DNA from: Marinobacter aromaticivorans
Lineage (GTDB): Bacteria > Pseudomonadota > Gammaproteobacteria > Pseudomonadales > Oleiphilaceae
Length of the DNA: 64,000 bases
Direction of reading: 5' to 3'
Assembly: GCF_002806975.1 (NCBI RefSeq)
Contig: NZ_NIHD01000003.1
Span: forward strand, 1-64,000
Position numbers and translations under genes: made by a program. The notes under the pieces are model-generated. The model searched no databases. It was not told where the DNA came from and was given only the letters and a program-made list of their open reading frames with translations. Below are positions 7,694 through 16,901 of this stretch, piece after piece; position 1 is the first letter of the stretch, and the number at the start of each line of letters is the position of its first letter.

Positions 7694-9202
7694 ATGGCTC
7701 TCGGAATTAATACTAACGTCGCTTCATTGAATGCTCAGAACCAGTTGAGCAAGTCCCAAGGTATGAATGATCAGGCTCTGCAGCGTTTGTCGTCTGGCCT
7801 GCGTATCAACTCCGCCAAAGACGATGCCGCTGGCTTGGCTATCTCTACTCGCTTTTCTGCGCAGATTACAGGCCTGAACGTAGCGCAGCGGAATGCGAAC
7901 GATGGTATTTCTCTGGCCCAGACGGCTGAAGGTGCATTGAACGAGATTACTAACAACCTGCAGCGGATTCGTGAGCTGTCAGTTCAATCGGCTAACGCGA
8001 CCAACAGTGATTCTGATCGTCAGGCCCTGAATGATGAAGTCAAGCAGCGACTTGAGGAAATTGACCGCATTTCAAGTCAGACTGCCTTTAACGGCCTGAA
8101 GGTTCTGGATGGCAGCTTTGGCAGCCAGAATTTCCAAGTAGGTGCTAATGCTGGTGAGACTATCGGTATTGATCTGAGCAAAGGAACCAAGTCTGATCAA
8201 ATTGGATCTATCGCCAGTGAGAGCTTTACGGTCGGTGCAGCTGTAGAAGATGGCGTTAACAACCTGGCAATCCAGGTCGGCAACAATGGTTTCACAAAAA
8301 TTGCAGACTCAGAAGCTCTTCTCAAGGCTGATGGAACGACCACTCGGGAAGGTTACGGAGCTAACAGTGCTTATGCCGTTGCAGAAGCAATTAAAAGCTC
8401 TGGTGTAGAGGGGCTGACAGTCTCCGCTAGCAACGAGCAAACACTCACCGTTACAAATTTATCTGGTGAGACAGCTTCTTCTGATTACACGCTTAACATT
8501 AATGGAGTTGATGTTTTTACCGCTGCGACTGATGGCACTGGTGCCTTGACATTTAATACTAGTGATCTGGCTGCTGACATTAATTCATCCTCAGGTGCTA
8601 CAGGTGTTTCCGCTGAGATTGTTGGTAGTGATCTCAAGCTGTCGACGCAAGATGGGCGATCTATTGAGATTACTCAGGGTGTTGCTGGTGGAAATGTCAG
8701 CGCCAATACCGGTATTACCAATGGAACAGCGACAATTGGTACCAGTTCAACTGCGGAAGCTTTGATCGGTGACGTTAAGTTCTCTGGCGCAGAGAAAATC
8801 ACACTGCAGTCAACCAATGATCGACTTCAGGCTGTGTTTACAGACGCCGCTGCAGTTGGAGTTGATTCAGTAGATGTGAACACGAATGAGGGTATGAATA
8901 ACGTAGATATTAGCACCGTTGCGGGTGCTAATGATGCGATTTTGAGAGTCGATTCTGCTCTGGATTCGGTAAACAGCCTTCGCGGTACCCTCGGTGCTAT
9001 CCAAAACCGCTTCGAGTCCACCATCGCAAACCTGGGCACCTCTGTAGAGAACCTCAGCGCTTCCAACAGCCGTATCCTGGACGCTGACTTCGCGGCAGAA
9101 ACTGCCAACCTGGCTAAGTCTCAGGTACTGCAGCAGGCCGGTATCTCCGTCCTGGCTCAGGCTAACGCCCGTCCGCAGCAGGTTCTGTCCCTCCTGCAGT
9201 AA
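7694..9202 (+). CDS. fliC: Flagellin (second copy, plus strand)
   Basis: A 502-residue flagellin with conserved ends: N-terminal [16 protein letters not shown] and [20 protein letters not shown]-terminal [20 protein letters not shown] and a final QVLSLLQ. The variable middle (about residues 175-400) is rich in Ser, Thr, Asn and Gly, typical of surface-exposed or glycosylated flagellin domains. ATG 7694 follows AAGGGGAAG. It has its own sigma-28 promoter and is followed by a strong terminator, then flaG, fliD and fliS in the same direction. It is probably the major filament protein because of its promoter and operon position, which is an inference. Confidence 0.97.
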   Translation: MALGINTNVASLNAQNQLSKSQGMNDQALQRLSSGLRINSAKDDAAGLAISTRFSAQITGLNVAQRNANDGISLAQTAEGALNEITNNLQRIRELSVQSANATNSDSDRQALNDEVKQRLEEIDRISSQTAFNGLKVLDGSFGSQNFQVGANAGETIGIDLSKGTKSDQIGSIASESFTVGAAVEDGVNNLAIQVGNNGFTKIADSEALLKADGTTTREGYGANSAYAVAEAIKSSGVEGLTVSASNEQTLTVTNLSGETASSDYTLNINGVDVFTAATDGTGALTFNTSDLAADINSSSGATGVSAEIVGSDLKLSTQDGRSIEITQGVAGGNVSANTGITNGTATIGTSSTAEALIGDVKFSGAEKITLQSTNDRLQAVFTDAAAVGVDSVDVNTNEGMNNVDISTVAGANDAILRVDSALDSVNSLRGTLGAIQNRFESTIANLGTSVENLSASNSRILDADFAAETANLAKSQVLQQAGISVLAQANARPQQVLSLLQ

Positions 9203-9219
9203 GGGATTAACGGTAATAG

Positions 9220-9243
9220 CCGGAACCTTCGGGTTCCGGTTTT
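9220..9243 (+). terminator. Rho-independent terminator after the second flagellin
   Basis: A perfect eight-base-pair stem CCGGAACC/GGTTCCGG with a TTCG tetraloop is followed by TTTT. It lies between flagellin and flaG, so it probably keeps flaG expression below flagellin by partial termination. Confidence 0.9.
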
Positions 9244-9272
9244 ACGCCGTTTGAGTATAGCGAGGTAAAGCT

Positions 9273-9710
9273 ATGAATGACGTTAACCTGACTAATCCGG
9301 GTCTTAAGCTGGTGCGCGCCAGCGATCAGTCTCCGGCTAAGGCACTGTCGTCATCTCAGGCCGAAGGCAGGGATGCTTCCGAGCTTGCTTCTTCATCGCC
9401 AGGGCGTGCGGTATCGAATCAGGCGCTTCCCCGGATTCAGGATGCTTCTAAAGCGGAACAGCTGAAGGAGCGGAATGAGGCGCAGAGGGAAGAGCTGGAT
9501 GATGCGGTTTCGCAACTGAATGATTATGTTCAGAACGTTCAGAGGGATTTGCAGTTTGAAGTGGATAACGAACTGGGGCAGACCATTGTGAAAGTGGTGG
9601 ATCAGGAGACCCAGGAAGTTGTCCGGCAGATTCCGGATGAGGTGGCAATGAGGTTGGCAGAGAAATTGCAGCAGGATGAACCGCTGACGTTGTTTAACAT
9701 CAAGGTTTGA
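9273..9710 (+). CDS. flaG: FlaG family flagellar protein
   Basis: The C-terminal half carries the FlaG domain: LQFEVDNELGQTIVKVVDQE followed by VVRQIPDEVAMRLAEKL. The N-terminal half is low-complexity and Ser/Ala-rich. At 145 residues it has normal length. In polar-flagellate bacteria FlaG lies between flagellin and fliD and influences filament length; its exact mechanism is unclear. No separate promoter is visible, so it is probably transcribed by read-through of the flagellin terminator. The ATG has a weak AGGTAAAG ribosome site. Confidence 0.93.
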   Translation: MNDVNLTNPGLKLVRASDQSPAKALSSSQAEGRDASELASSSPGRAVSNQALPRIQDASKAEQLKERNEAQREELDDAVSQLNDYVQNVQRDLQFEVDNELGQTIVKVVDQETQEVVRQIPDEVAMRLAEKLQQDEPLTLFNIKV

Positions 9711-9820
9711 AGTGTGTAGAGACTTGTCGCTTTTGAGTTGATGTTGGCAATGGTTTTTCAGCACCGCCGCTTCTGAGAGGGAGTTGGCGGTGTTTTGGGT
9801 TTTGGGGGGGTGGGTAGACC

Positions 9821-9864
9821 CCCCTCTCCCCTGGCCCCTCTCCCGCGGGGGGAGAGGGGAAGAA
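9821..9864. repeat. Single copy of the G/C-rich palindrome
   Basis: The palindrome CCCCTCTCCC...GGGAGAGGGG occurs here once, just after flaG, with a second C-rich half arm beside it. It is the same family as the array at 1-1011 and the pair at 12422. It lies between flaG and the fliD promoter. Confidence 0.8.
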
Positions 9865-9918
9865 GCTAGTGTTTGGGTGGCTTGTTACGTGGTGTTACAA
9901 ATAAGCGGTAGAATGAGG

Positions 9919-9945
9919 CAAAGTTTTGCCGCTTGTGGCCGTTAA
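9919..9945 (+). promoter_or_regulatory. Sigma-28 (FliA) promoter of fliD-fliS
   Basis: CAAAGTTT, exactly 11 bases, then GCCGTTAA: seven of eight positions match the FliA consensus in each box. It lies about 40 bases before the fliD start. This shows that the cap and chaperone genes have their own late flagellar promoter in addition to any read-through from flagellin. Confidence 0.75.
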
Positions 9946-9986
9946 ATAGGGTGTAAAGTGATCAGCCCCTTCAAGGAGGCATCGGT

Positions 9987-11966
9987 ATGGCAGGTATTTC
10001 ATCACTGGGAATTGGGTCTGGCGTTCTGACGTCCGATCTGGTGGATCAGTTGGTTGCGGCTGAGCGCGCGCCGACTGAAAAACGGTTGGCCCAGAAAACC
10101 CAGCAGTCAGAGGCAATGTTGTCGGCCTACGGCAAGCTGCGCAGTGCCATTACCGAGCTGCGGCTGCCTATGCGCCAGTTGAGCGCGGCTGACAACCTGA
10201 AGGCGTTCTCCGCCTCATCGTCCAATGAAGATATCGGTGTTTCTGTTGATAGCACCAAAGCCAGCCGTGGCAGCTATAGCATTGATGTGACCAGCCTGGC
10301 GACGTCACAGGCTCTGGCTTCGCAAACTGTATTTGCCGATAAGGACAGCACCAGTGTGGGGCAGGGCACGCTGCAGTTATCGGTGGGCGACAAGGTTACC
10401 AATATAACGGTCGACTCCGGTAATGATTCCCTTCAGGGCCTGGCAAACGCGATCAATGAAGCGGGTGCGGGCGTATCTGCAGGTGTTATTGATACTGGCA
10501 GTGGTTATCAGCTGGTGCTGTCAGCTGACAACACCGGGAGTGCAAATGCGGTAAGTATTACGGCTACTGAACAGGCCGGCGCCGAAGGTTTGGCGCGCTT
10601 TGCATTTGATACGGCAGATCCTGCAGCCAATCCGGCCATGAAAGAGACCATTGCAGCCAGCGATGCTGTAATGGAGATCAACGGTATTGAGGTGACTCGT
10701 TCCACGAACAGCTTTGAAAATGTTATTGACGGCCTTTCGTTTGATATCAAAGATGTCGGCACCTCTACGGTTAAAGTCAGCCAGGATTTTGGTGCAGTCG
10801 CTGATCGCGTTCAGGGGTTTGTGGACAAGTACAACGCTCTGCAGTCAACTATAGGCAGCCTTGCAGGTTTTAATGCGGATGCGGGTGTAGGTGGTTTGCT
10901 GAATGGCGATAGCACCGTGCGTTCGCTTCAGAACCAGTTGCGCCAAACGCTGACGGGGGTGGTTTCCGGGCTTGAAAACTCCAATGTGCGCAGTCTTGCA
11001 GATGTGGGTATTACCACAGATGCCGAAACCGGTGCTCTGAAGTTTGATCGTGCCGAGTTTGAAACTCAGCTGAAGAATAACCCGGATGACGTTACGGCTC
11101 TTTTTGCTGAGCAAGGCCGAACTACCGACAGCCAGGTTGAGTTTGTTCGTAGTGGCACAAACACCCAGCCGGGTAAGTACGATATTAATGTTACCCAGGC
11201 GGCAACCCGGGGTGAGCTAATCGCGGGCTCCGCAATCAGCGGGTCAGTTACGATTGATGGCAGCAATGACGAGTTGAGCCTGACGGTAAATGGCAACACC
11301 ACTGTAGATCTCACGCTTACCCAGGGCACGAATATTTCTGCGCAGGCGCTGGTGGATGATATTCAGGCACAACTGAACAGCAATGCTGCCCTGAGAGCTT
11401 CCGGCGAATCGGTGCAGGTCGGGCTGGATAGCAACAACAAGCTGACGTTTACCTCAGGCAAGTATGGCTCTGAGTCGAACGTAAGTATTACGTCAGTGGA
11501 AGACGGTACAGCCTTTGGTCTTTCAGTGGCAACCGGAACAGCGGGTCAGGACGTGGCCGGTACAATTAATGGCAGGACCGCACAAGGGGACGGTCAGGTG
11601 CTGTATTTGGGCAGTGATTCTGGCCCTGCGTCGGGCATTCAGGTGCGCATTTTTGGTGACCAAACCGGTTCCCGAGGCTCTATCAATTTTGTGCAGGGTA
11701 TCGGTAAAAGCACGGTTGATCTGGTCAATAGCTTTGTAGGAGCCGATGGCCGGCTTGAATCCCGCACCAACAGCCTGAACCGGGATCTGGAAAAGATTCA
11801 GGAGGACCAGGTAAAGCTTGATCAGCGTATTGAATCTTACCGTGAGCGCCTGGTTAAGCAGTTCAGCGCTGCCGATTCCCTGATCTCCCAGCTCAACAGT
11901 ACCCGGGATTATGTCACCCAGCAGCTTGCTGCGCTGGCTCCACAAAACAACCGGAATAACAACTGA
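9987..11966 (+). CDS. fliD: Flagellar filament cap protein FliD (HAP2)
   Basis: The 659-residue protein opens with the FliD N-terminal domain (GIGSGVLTSDLVDQLVAAER, residues about 8-27). A hook-IN-type repeat with DISTINCT copies of the pattern TINGRTAQGDGQVLYLG appears in the middle. It ends with the C-terminal coiled-coil domain (LESRTNSLNRDLEKIQED and later SLISQLNST). FliD caps the growing filament and folds flagellin. It is longer than the E. coli protein because of extra variable domains, which is common in polar flagellates. ATG 9987 follows AAGGAGG by eight bases. fliS follows 35 bases downstream. Confidence 0.96.
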   Translation: MAGISSLGIGSGVLTSDLVDQLVAAERAPTEKRLAQKTQQSEAMLSAYGKLRSAITELRLPMRQLSAADNLKAFSASSSNEDIGVSVDSTKASRGSYSIDVTSLATSQALASQTVFADKDSTSVGQGTLQLSVGDKVTNITVDSGNDSLQGLANAINEAGAGVSAGVIDTGSGYQLVLSADNTGSANAVSITATEQAGAEGLARFAFDTADPAANPAMKETIAASDAVMEINGIEVTRSTNSFENVIDGLSFDIKDVGTSTVKVSQDFGAVADRVQGFVDKYNALQSTIGSLAGFNADAGVGGLLNGDSTVRSLQNQLRQTLTGVVSGLENSNVRSLADVGITTDAETGALKFDRAEFETQLKNNPDDVTALFAEQGRTTDSQVEFVRSGTNTQPGKYDINVTQAATRGELIAGSAISGSVTIDGSNDELSLTVNGNTTVDLTLTQGTNISAQALVDDIQAQLNSNAALRASGESVQVGLDSNNKLTFTSGKYGSESNVSITSVEDGTAFGLSVATGTAGQDVAGTINGRTAQGDGQVLYLGSDSGPASGIQVRIFGDQTGSRGSINFVQGIGKSTVDLVNSFVGADGRLESRTNSLNRDLEKIQEDQVKLDQRIESYRERLVKQFSAADSLISQLNSTRDYVTQQLAALAPQNNRNNN

Positions 11967-12001
11967 TCGGCAAAGGCCGGTTAGCGCATACGAGGTTTCT
12001 T

Positions 12002-12403
12002 ATGAATGGTTTACAAGCGTACCAACGGGTAAACACCCAAACCAGCATCACCGATGCCGATCCGCACAAGCTGATCCAGTTGCTGTACAACGGCGCCCTG
12101 GAGCGAATCAACATGGCCAAGGCCCGCATGCAGGCCAGGGACTATGAGGGCAAGGGCAAGCTGATCGGCAAGGCGATTGAGATCATCGGCGGCCTGAGAA
12201 GTTTTCTGGATTTTGAGAAGGGCGGTGAGCTGGCGGCTCGCCTTGAGGGTTTGTACGACTACATGGAGCGCACCCTTCTGGAAGCCAGTGCCAGGAATGA
12301 CATGGCCAAGCTGGATGAGGTTGCGGATCTGCTTCGTTCCGTTAAAGAAGGCTGGGACGGGATTCGTGAAGAGGCGGTGGGGCAGTCGGCTCAGGTTGGT
12401 TGA
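12002..12403 (+). CDS. fliS: Flagellin export chaperone FliS
   Basis: A 133-residue helical protein beginning GLQAYQRVNTQTSITDADPH with HKLIQLLYNGAL and IGKAIEIIGGLRSFLDFEKG, all diagnostic of FliS. FliS binds the disordered C-terminal D0 region of flagellin in the cytoplasm and prevents early polymerisation. It follows fliD in an operon. A FliT-like partner would be expected next; here the palindrome pair and argG follow, and a FliT-like gene lies far away before fleQ. Confidence 0.96.
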   Translation: MNGLQAYQRVNTQTSITDADPHKLIQLLYNGALERINMAKARMQARDYEGKGKLIGKAIEIIGGLRSFLDFEKGGELAARLEGLYDYMERTLLEASARNDMAKLDEVADLLRSVKEGWDGIREEAVGQSAQVG

Positions 12404-12421
12404 GGTTTGAAATCAGTTCCA

Positions 12422-12568
12422 TCCTCTCCCCCTCTCCCCCGGCCCCTCTCCCGCGAGGGGAGAGGGGAGGGTACTCCCCAGGCCTGTGAGAGTGCACCAT
12501 GCTTGCAGGCAGTGCAGTAAAAGCCCCTCTCCCCCCCCGCGGGAGAGGGGTTGGGGAGAGGGGGCAAT
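12422..12568. repeat. Pair of G/C-rich palindromes between fliS and argG
   Basis: Two palindromes of the same family as the array at 1-1011 flank a spacer of about 55 bases. The spacer contains GTGCACCATGC (the reverse complement of a string in the 0.75 kb spacers) and ends in GCAGTGCAGTAAAAG like the other array. It marks the point where the flagellar block stops. Confidence 0.85.
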
Positions 12569-12645
12569 AGCCAACTCCCCCACCATCCCGTACAATACGC
12601 CCCTTCTTTTCAATACATCCATTCTGTTCAGTCTGGAGTACAGAC

Positions 12646-13857
12646 ATGTCTGATATAAAAAAGGTGGTTCTGGCCTATTCCGGTGGCCTGGATACCTCCG
12701 TTATCGTTCGGTGGTTGCAGGATACCTATAACTGTGAGGTGGTGACTTTTACCGCCGACATCGGCCAGGGTGAGGAAGTTGAGCCGGCCCGTGCAAAGGC
12801 GGAAGCCTTGGGCGTTAAGGAAATTTACATCGAGGACCTGCGTGAGGAGTTTGTGCGGGATTACGTGTTCCCGATGTTCCGCGCCAACACGGTTTATGAA
12901 GGTGAGTACCTGCTGGGCACATCCATTGCCCGCCCGCTGATTGCCAAGCGTTTGATTGATATTGCCAATGATACCGGTGCTGATGCGATCTCCCACGGTG
13001 CGACCGGCAAGGGTAATGATCAGGTTCGTTTCGAGCTGGGTGCCTATGCCCTGAAGCCAGGTGTGAAAGTGATTGCGCCCTGGCGTGAGTGGGATCTGAA
13101 CTCCCGTGAGAAGCTGCTGGCCTATTGCGCAGAGCGTAATATTCAGGTGGACATGAAGAAGGGCAAGTCGCCTTATTCCATGGACGCCAACCTGCTGCAT
13201 ATCTCCTATGAAGGTATGAATCTGGAAGATCCCTGGGCAGAAGCCGAGGAAGATATGTGGCGCTGGAGTGTGTCGCCGGAAGCGGCCCCGGATAAGCCGA
13301 CTTACATCGAGCTGACCTACCGCAAAGGCGACATTGTTGCCGTTGACGGTGTTGAAATGAAGGCACACGAAGTGCTGGAAAACCTGAACAAGGTTGCTGG
13401 CGCCAACGGTATTGGCCGTTTGGATATTGTTGAGAACCGTTACGTGGGCATGAAGTCCCGCGGCTGTTACGAAACACCGGGCGGCACTATTATGCTGCGG
13501 GCCCACCGTGCTATGGAATCCATCACTCTGGATCGCGAAGTGGCGCACCTGAAAGACAGCCTGATGCCACGCTATGCTTCTGTTATCTACAACGGCTACT
13601 GGTGGTCGCCGGAGCGCGAAGCTCTGCAGGCACTGATCGACCAGACCCAGGAATACGTAAACGGCGTTGTTCGCCTGAAGCTGTACAAGGGCAACGTGGA
13701 TGTAGTTGGCCGTAAATCAGACGATTCCCTGTTTGATGAAAAGATCGCTACCTTCGAAGAAGACGAAGGCGCATATGACCAGAAAGACGCAGAAGGCTTC
13801 ATCAAGCTGAATGCGCTGCGACTGCGGATTGCCGCAGGGAAAGGCCGTAAGCTTTAA
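12646..13857 (+). CDS. argG: Argininosuccinate synthase
   Basis: The 403-residue enzyme joins citrulline and aspartate with ATP to make argininosuccinate in arginine biosynthesis. The P-loop-like ATP pyrophosphatase motif AYSGGLDTS lies at residues 10-18, followed by [29 protein letters not shown] and the later [12 protein letters not shown] are also family blocks. Length is normal. ATG 12646 follows GGAG at a suitable distance. It is a single gene here, followed by a large inverted repeat element. Confidence 0.98.
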   Translation: MSDIKKVVLAYSGGLDTSVIVRWLQDTYNCEVVTFTADIGQGEEVEPARAKAEALGVKEIYIEDLREEFVRDYVFPMFRANTVYEGEYLLGTSIARPLIAKRLIDIANDTGADAISHGATGKGNDQVRFELGAYALKPGVKVIAPWREWDLNSREKLLAYCAERNIQVDMKKGKSPYSMDANLLHISYEGMNLEDPWAEAEEDMWRWSVSPEAAPDKPTYIELTYRKGDIVAVDGVEMKAHEVLENLNKVAGANGIGRLDIVENRYVGMKSRGCYETPGGTIMLRAHRAMESITLDREVAHLKDSLMPRYASVIYNGYWWSPEREALQALIDQTQEYVNGVVRLKLYKGNVDVVGRKSDDSLFDEKIATFEEDEGAYDQKDAEGFIKLNALRLRIAAGKGRKL

Positions 13858-13890
13858 GTTTTAGGTAAGCGACTGGCAAGCAGTCAGAGA

Positions 13891-14001
13891 GGCGGGGGCC
13901 GGTAGAGCCTCCCAGAAACGTGGAGCGCCAGGGATGGCGCGACCGAGCCCTACATGGATGTATTTACGGGCGTTTTCTGGGAGGCTCTACCGGCCCCTGC
14001 C
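13891..14001. repeat. Long-stem intergenic inverted repeat with conserved loop (copy A)
   Basis: Outer arms of about 30 bases (13891-13920 and 13971-14001) are complementary except for one mismatch and one bulged base, and include GGTAGAGCCTCCCAGAAA. The 50-base loop holds two smaller perfect hairpins, GCGCCA-GGGA-TGGCGC and TACAT-GG-ATGTA. A related element (copy B, 33623) has the same loop architecture but a completely different outer stem. It sits between converging argG and the AraC gene, so it may work as a bidirectional terminator. No T-run follows. Confidence 0.85.
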
Positions 14002-14009
14002 GTTAATGC

Positions 14010-15035
14010 TCAGCTAACAGGCTTCGACTGCCGAAACTCCCCAGGCGTCATCCCTGCCACCGCTTTGAACTTTCTGTGAAACGAGGTGGTTTCACTGTAT
14101 CCCAGCCTCAGTGCGATATCCGGAATGGTCAGGCCGCTGTTCAACAGATAATCCTCCGCCATCTTCTGGCGAACTTCATCCAGCAGCTTCTGGTAGGAAA
14201 CGCCTTCCTGGCTCAGTTTTCGCTGCAGCGTGCGGCTGGTTATTCCCAGGTCTTCCGCCACCATGTCCTGCCGGGTTATGCCGTGCATGAGCTGTTGCTG
14301 GATGCTGTGCTTTACCCGTGAAGTCAGGTCGGTGTCTGTATCCAGCGAGGCCAGCTGGCTGAGGGCGTGTGCCTCCAGTGTTTTGCGCAGCAAGGGATCG
14401 GGTTGTCTCAGGCGTGTTTCCAGCAGTTCCTGTTTGAGGGTGATGGCATCCTCATCAGCACCAAATTGCACCGGGCAGTTCCAACGGCTGTGGTAAGCCT
14501 GTTCCAGCTCGGTACCTGGCGACTCTCGCTGCAGGCGAACGCTGGTAGGGGAGGCCGCCATATTGTCGGCTAACCAGCGTGCGTAGTTCACCCAGGAGGC
14601 GAATACGTTATCGACTACCTGTGGCCGCACCACGGGGTCGTTGTAGTTGCAGTTCCAGGTTAACGTAATGGAACCCTGCCCCATGGACAGGGCGGTTGTG
14701 CCCATGTCGCCCACCAGTTTTTCAAAAGGGGCGATGCGGGCGACGGCTTCGCCAAGCGTCGCGCAGCTCATGGTGATGTAACCCAGCACGCTGTAGGAGC
14801 CCGGCTGTACAAAATCGCCGGTTTCCAGCCCCAGTATCGGGTTGTTGGTGAGTTTGCACAGTAAAAGAATGAAATGCTGAAACTGCTCGCCGTTAATCCG
14901 GCCATCGTCGGAATCCAGAATGGCGGGATCAAGGCCTGCTTTTTTAAACAGGTCTGTCGTGTCCGCACCCGCAGATTCGGCGGCGCGCACGTATTGCCGC
15001 AGGGCAGCGACGGAGGCAGTTCCGAGGTTTTTCAT
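14010..15035 (-). CDS. AraC-family transcriptional regulator (OruR-like)
   Basis: From the chosen ATG the protein is 341 residues. The N-terminal part is the AraC-ligand-binding type 2 domain (GSYSVLGYITMSCATLGEA). The C-terminal part has the two helix-turn-helix units (ITSRTLQRKLSQEGVSYQKL and IPDIALRLGYSETTSFHRKF). Longer frames upstream would add 60 residues but lie upstream of a -10 element (TATACT at 15072), so I place the start at 15035. The effector is unknown; relatives control catabolic operons. The nearby genes give no clear target. Confidence 0.88.
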   Translation of the reverse strand: MKNLGTASVAALRQYVRAAESAGADTTDLFKKAGLDPAILDSDDGRINGEQFQHFILLLCKLTNNPILGLETGDFVQPGSYSVLGYITMSCATLGEAVARIAPFEKLVGDMGTTALSMGQGSITLTWNCNYNDPVVRPQVVDNVFASWVNYARWLADNMAASPTSVRLQRESPGTELEQAYHSRWNCPVQFGADEDAITLKQELLETRLRQPDPLLRKTLEAHALSQLASLDTDTDLTSRVKHSIQQQLMHGITRQDMVAEDLGITSRTLQRKLSQEGVSYQKLLDEVRQKMAEDYLLNSGLTIPDIALRLGYSETTSFHRKFKAVAGMTPGEFRQSKPVS

Positions 15036-15071
15036 GGTGGCAGCAGAATGACTGGAATATTGGATAGCGCC

Positions 15072-15099
15072 AGTATAACGGAATTCCATGCGCCAAAAA
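15072..15099 (-). promoter_or_regulatory. Promoter candidate for the AraC regulator
   Basis: On the minus strand a -10 box TATACT lies 16 bases after a poor -35 (TTTTTG). Transcription would begin near 15065, about 30 bases before the chosen start codon, and downstream of the alternative starts. Confidence 0.5.
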
Positions 15100-15125
15100 C
15101 AAAAAGGCCAGCTAAGAAGCTGGCC
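15094..15125 (-). terminator. Rho-independent terminator of the REC-GGDEF gene
   Basis: Stem GGCCAGCT/AGCTGGCC with an AAGA/TCTT loop is followed on the minus strand by TTTTT. It lies about 190 bases after the end of the REC-GGDEF gene and next to the AraC promoter. Confidence 0.8.
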
Positions 15126-15172
15126 CGAAAGAGAAAGAACGAAAGTGCCTGAAAAATTCGTTAATTCTGTGG

Positions 15173-15223
15173 ATCCCCATTTGGCGGCGGAGGTACAACT
15201 CGGCTCCTCCGCCATGGGGGGAT
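15173..15223. repeat. Imperfect inverted repeat between the REC-GGDEF and AraC genes
   Basis: GGCGGAGG and CCTCCGCC form an inner eight-base-pair stem. The outer ATCCCCAT pairs with ATGGGGGGAT, with an internal loop on one side. It has no T-run and differs from the element at 13891; its role is unknown. Confidence 0.6.
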
Positions 15224-15313
15224 ACTGCTTGAATCCACAATGTCAGAATAGGGCTTTCGCCTTACGGTGTCTGTGGGTGATCTGTGTCGCAGTGTTACGA
15301 ATTGTTTGCGCAT

Positions 15314-16285
15314 TCAGGCGCTTGTCGCTATCTCCGGTGACGTTTCGGTAAACCGCCTTGTTTCGTAGGCATCCATCAGGCCATGAACAGAGGCGCGCTC
15401 CATGTCCTGAACCGAGGGGGTGCCGTTCTGTGCATCGGCTTTGCAGAGCGCCATGCCGGCTTCCACGGAGATGTATCCGGCGGTGGTTTTCAGGGCCTTA
15501 TGGTTAATGCCGTCGAACACTCTGCGAAAGGCGGTGGTTGTGCAGTGATCGCTGTTAGGGAAGTAGGCGATGATCGCAAACTGGTTGTCGCCTACCCGGC
15601 AAAGCACGTCGATGGGTCGGATCAGGGTGCTGAGCCGGCGGGCAATGCCCACAGAAAGCTCGCTCATCACCGTCGGCGGGTGTTTGCGCTTCAGCTCCTG
15701 CCAGTTGCGGATACCGCAGAGCACATACGCCGAGGCCCCGCCGCGGGATTCTGCATGGCGCAGCATTTTGGTGAGCCGGTCGCGACCGTATCGGCTGTTA
15801 CAGAGCCCGGTTTCCATGTCAATAATGTTGCTGGATTCCAGTTCGCGGTTGTTCTCAATGAGCAGGGAGTTGGCGCGCAGGAGCGTGTTCTGGCGGTCAG
15901 CGATACGGTCTGCGGCGAAAATCCTGGGGATAAGCTGTTTGCTCATGTCGGATTTGTAGATGAAATCATCAACGCCCCGGTCGAATGCTTCTGCCAGGGC
16001 TTCGACGCTCTCCCGCGCGGTCAGTAGGATCACGTAGGTGTAATGGTTGGTCTGCTCATCCTGCTGGCGTACCCGGTCAGTTAACGCGAGGCCGTCCATT
16101 TCCGGCATCAGCCAGTCGGCAATCAGCACGCTGACGGCACGCTGTTCCATGAGCTTCAGTGCACCAGGGGCGTCGTTGGCAATACGTACGTCGCGATATC
16201 CGGCATTTCGCAGAGTCCGGCTAACCACCATGCTGCTGAACTTGGCGTCGTCTACTACGAGGATAGGGAGGTCGAGGTTTGGCAT
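15314..16285 (-). CDS. Response regulator with REC and degenerate GGDEF domains
   Basis: The 323-residue protein opens with a receiver domain: acidic pair D12-D13 (VVDD), phosphoacceptor D57 (IADWLMPEMDG), then the conserved Thr (LLTAR). After a coiled-coil linker (residues about 135-150, LLRANSLLIENNRELESS) the second half is GGDEF-like (METGLCNSRYGRDRLTKML), but the signature is VGDNQF instead of GGDEF, so diguanylate cyclase activity is unlikely. It may bind nucleotide or act through dimerisation. No partner kinase is adjacent. ATG 16285 follows a weak AGGTA site. It is divergent from yajQ. Confidence 0.88.
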   Translation of the reverse strand: MPNLDLPILVVDDAKFSSMVVSRTLRNAGYRDVRIANDAPGALKLMEQRAVSVLIADWLMPEMDGLALTDRVRQQDEQTNHYTYVILLTARESVEALAEAFDRGVDDFIYKSDMSKQLIPRIFAADRIADRQNTLLRANSLLIENNRELESSNIIDMETGLCNSRYGRDRLTKMLRHAESRGGASAYVLCGIRNWQELKRKHPPTVMSELSVGIARRLSTLIRPIDVLCRVGDNQFAIIAYFPNSDHCTTTAFRRVFDGINHKALKTTAGYISVEAGMALCKADAQNGTPSVQDMERASVHGLMDAYETRRFTETSPEIATSA

Positions 16286-16403
16286 TGTTACCTACTTTTA
16301 CCAGTCCATTGTCAGATGCGGGGAGTTTCGGGGCTTGGTATGCTTGGCCCTTCAAATTTAATGTGCGAAGTATACTCGCTACAGTTCCCGGAGAATAACG
16401 ACC

Positions 16404-16886
16404 ATGCCTTCTTTTGACATTGTTTCTGAAATAGATATGCACGAGGTTACCAATGCGGTGGATAAAGCCAGGAAGGATTTGGGTAACCGCTGGGATTTCA
16501 AAAATGTTGATGCCCATATTGAGCAGGATGATAAAGGTGTAACGGTCAGTGCGGAACAGGAATTCCAGCTTGAGCAGCTGATTGAAATTCTGCGCATGGC
16601 GTTTGCCAGCCGCAAGATAGATACCCGTGCGCTTTCAGAAAGTGGCGAAAGCAAATCCGGCAAGCTGATGAAGCAGCATTTTGTGCTGAAGCAGGGCATT
16701 GAGACGGATATGGCCAAAAAGATCGTGAAACTGATCAAGGACGCCAAGCTGAAAGTGCAGGCCAGCATTCAGGGTGACAAGGTCCGGGTGACGGGCAAAA
16801 AACGGGATGATCTGCAGGCTGCCATGGCGTTGCTGCGTGAGGCCGAGCTGGATGTTCCTCTGCAATTCAATAATTTCCGCGACTGA
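16404..16886 (+). CDS. yajQ: YajQ-family nucleotide-binding protein
   Basis: This 160-residue protein starts [19 protein letters not shown] and has the family's two RNA/nucleotide-binding-like domains ([32 protein letters not shown]). Homologues bind cyclic di-GMP in some bacteria and phage proteins or RNA in others; here the role is not known. The start follows GGAG. It is divergent from the REC-GGDEF gene and is followed 15 bases later by the transporter gene, so the two may share an mRNA. Confidence 0.92.
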   Translation: MPSFDIVSEIDMHEVTNAVDKARKDLGNRWDFKNVDAHIEQDDKGVTVSAEQEFQLEQLIEILRMAFASRKIDTRALSESGESKSGKLMKQHFVLKQGIETDMAKKIVKLIKDAKLKVQASIQGDKVRVTGKKRDDLQAAMALLREAELDVPLQFNNFRD

Positions 16887-16901
16887 GCCGGAGGCTTCAC
16901 C

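Noticed and set aside
12628..13548. 306-residue minus-strand frame over argG
   Set aside because: A shadow of argG, whose conserved motifs are clear.
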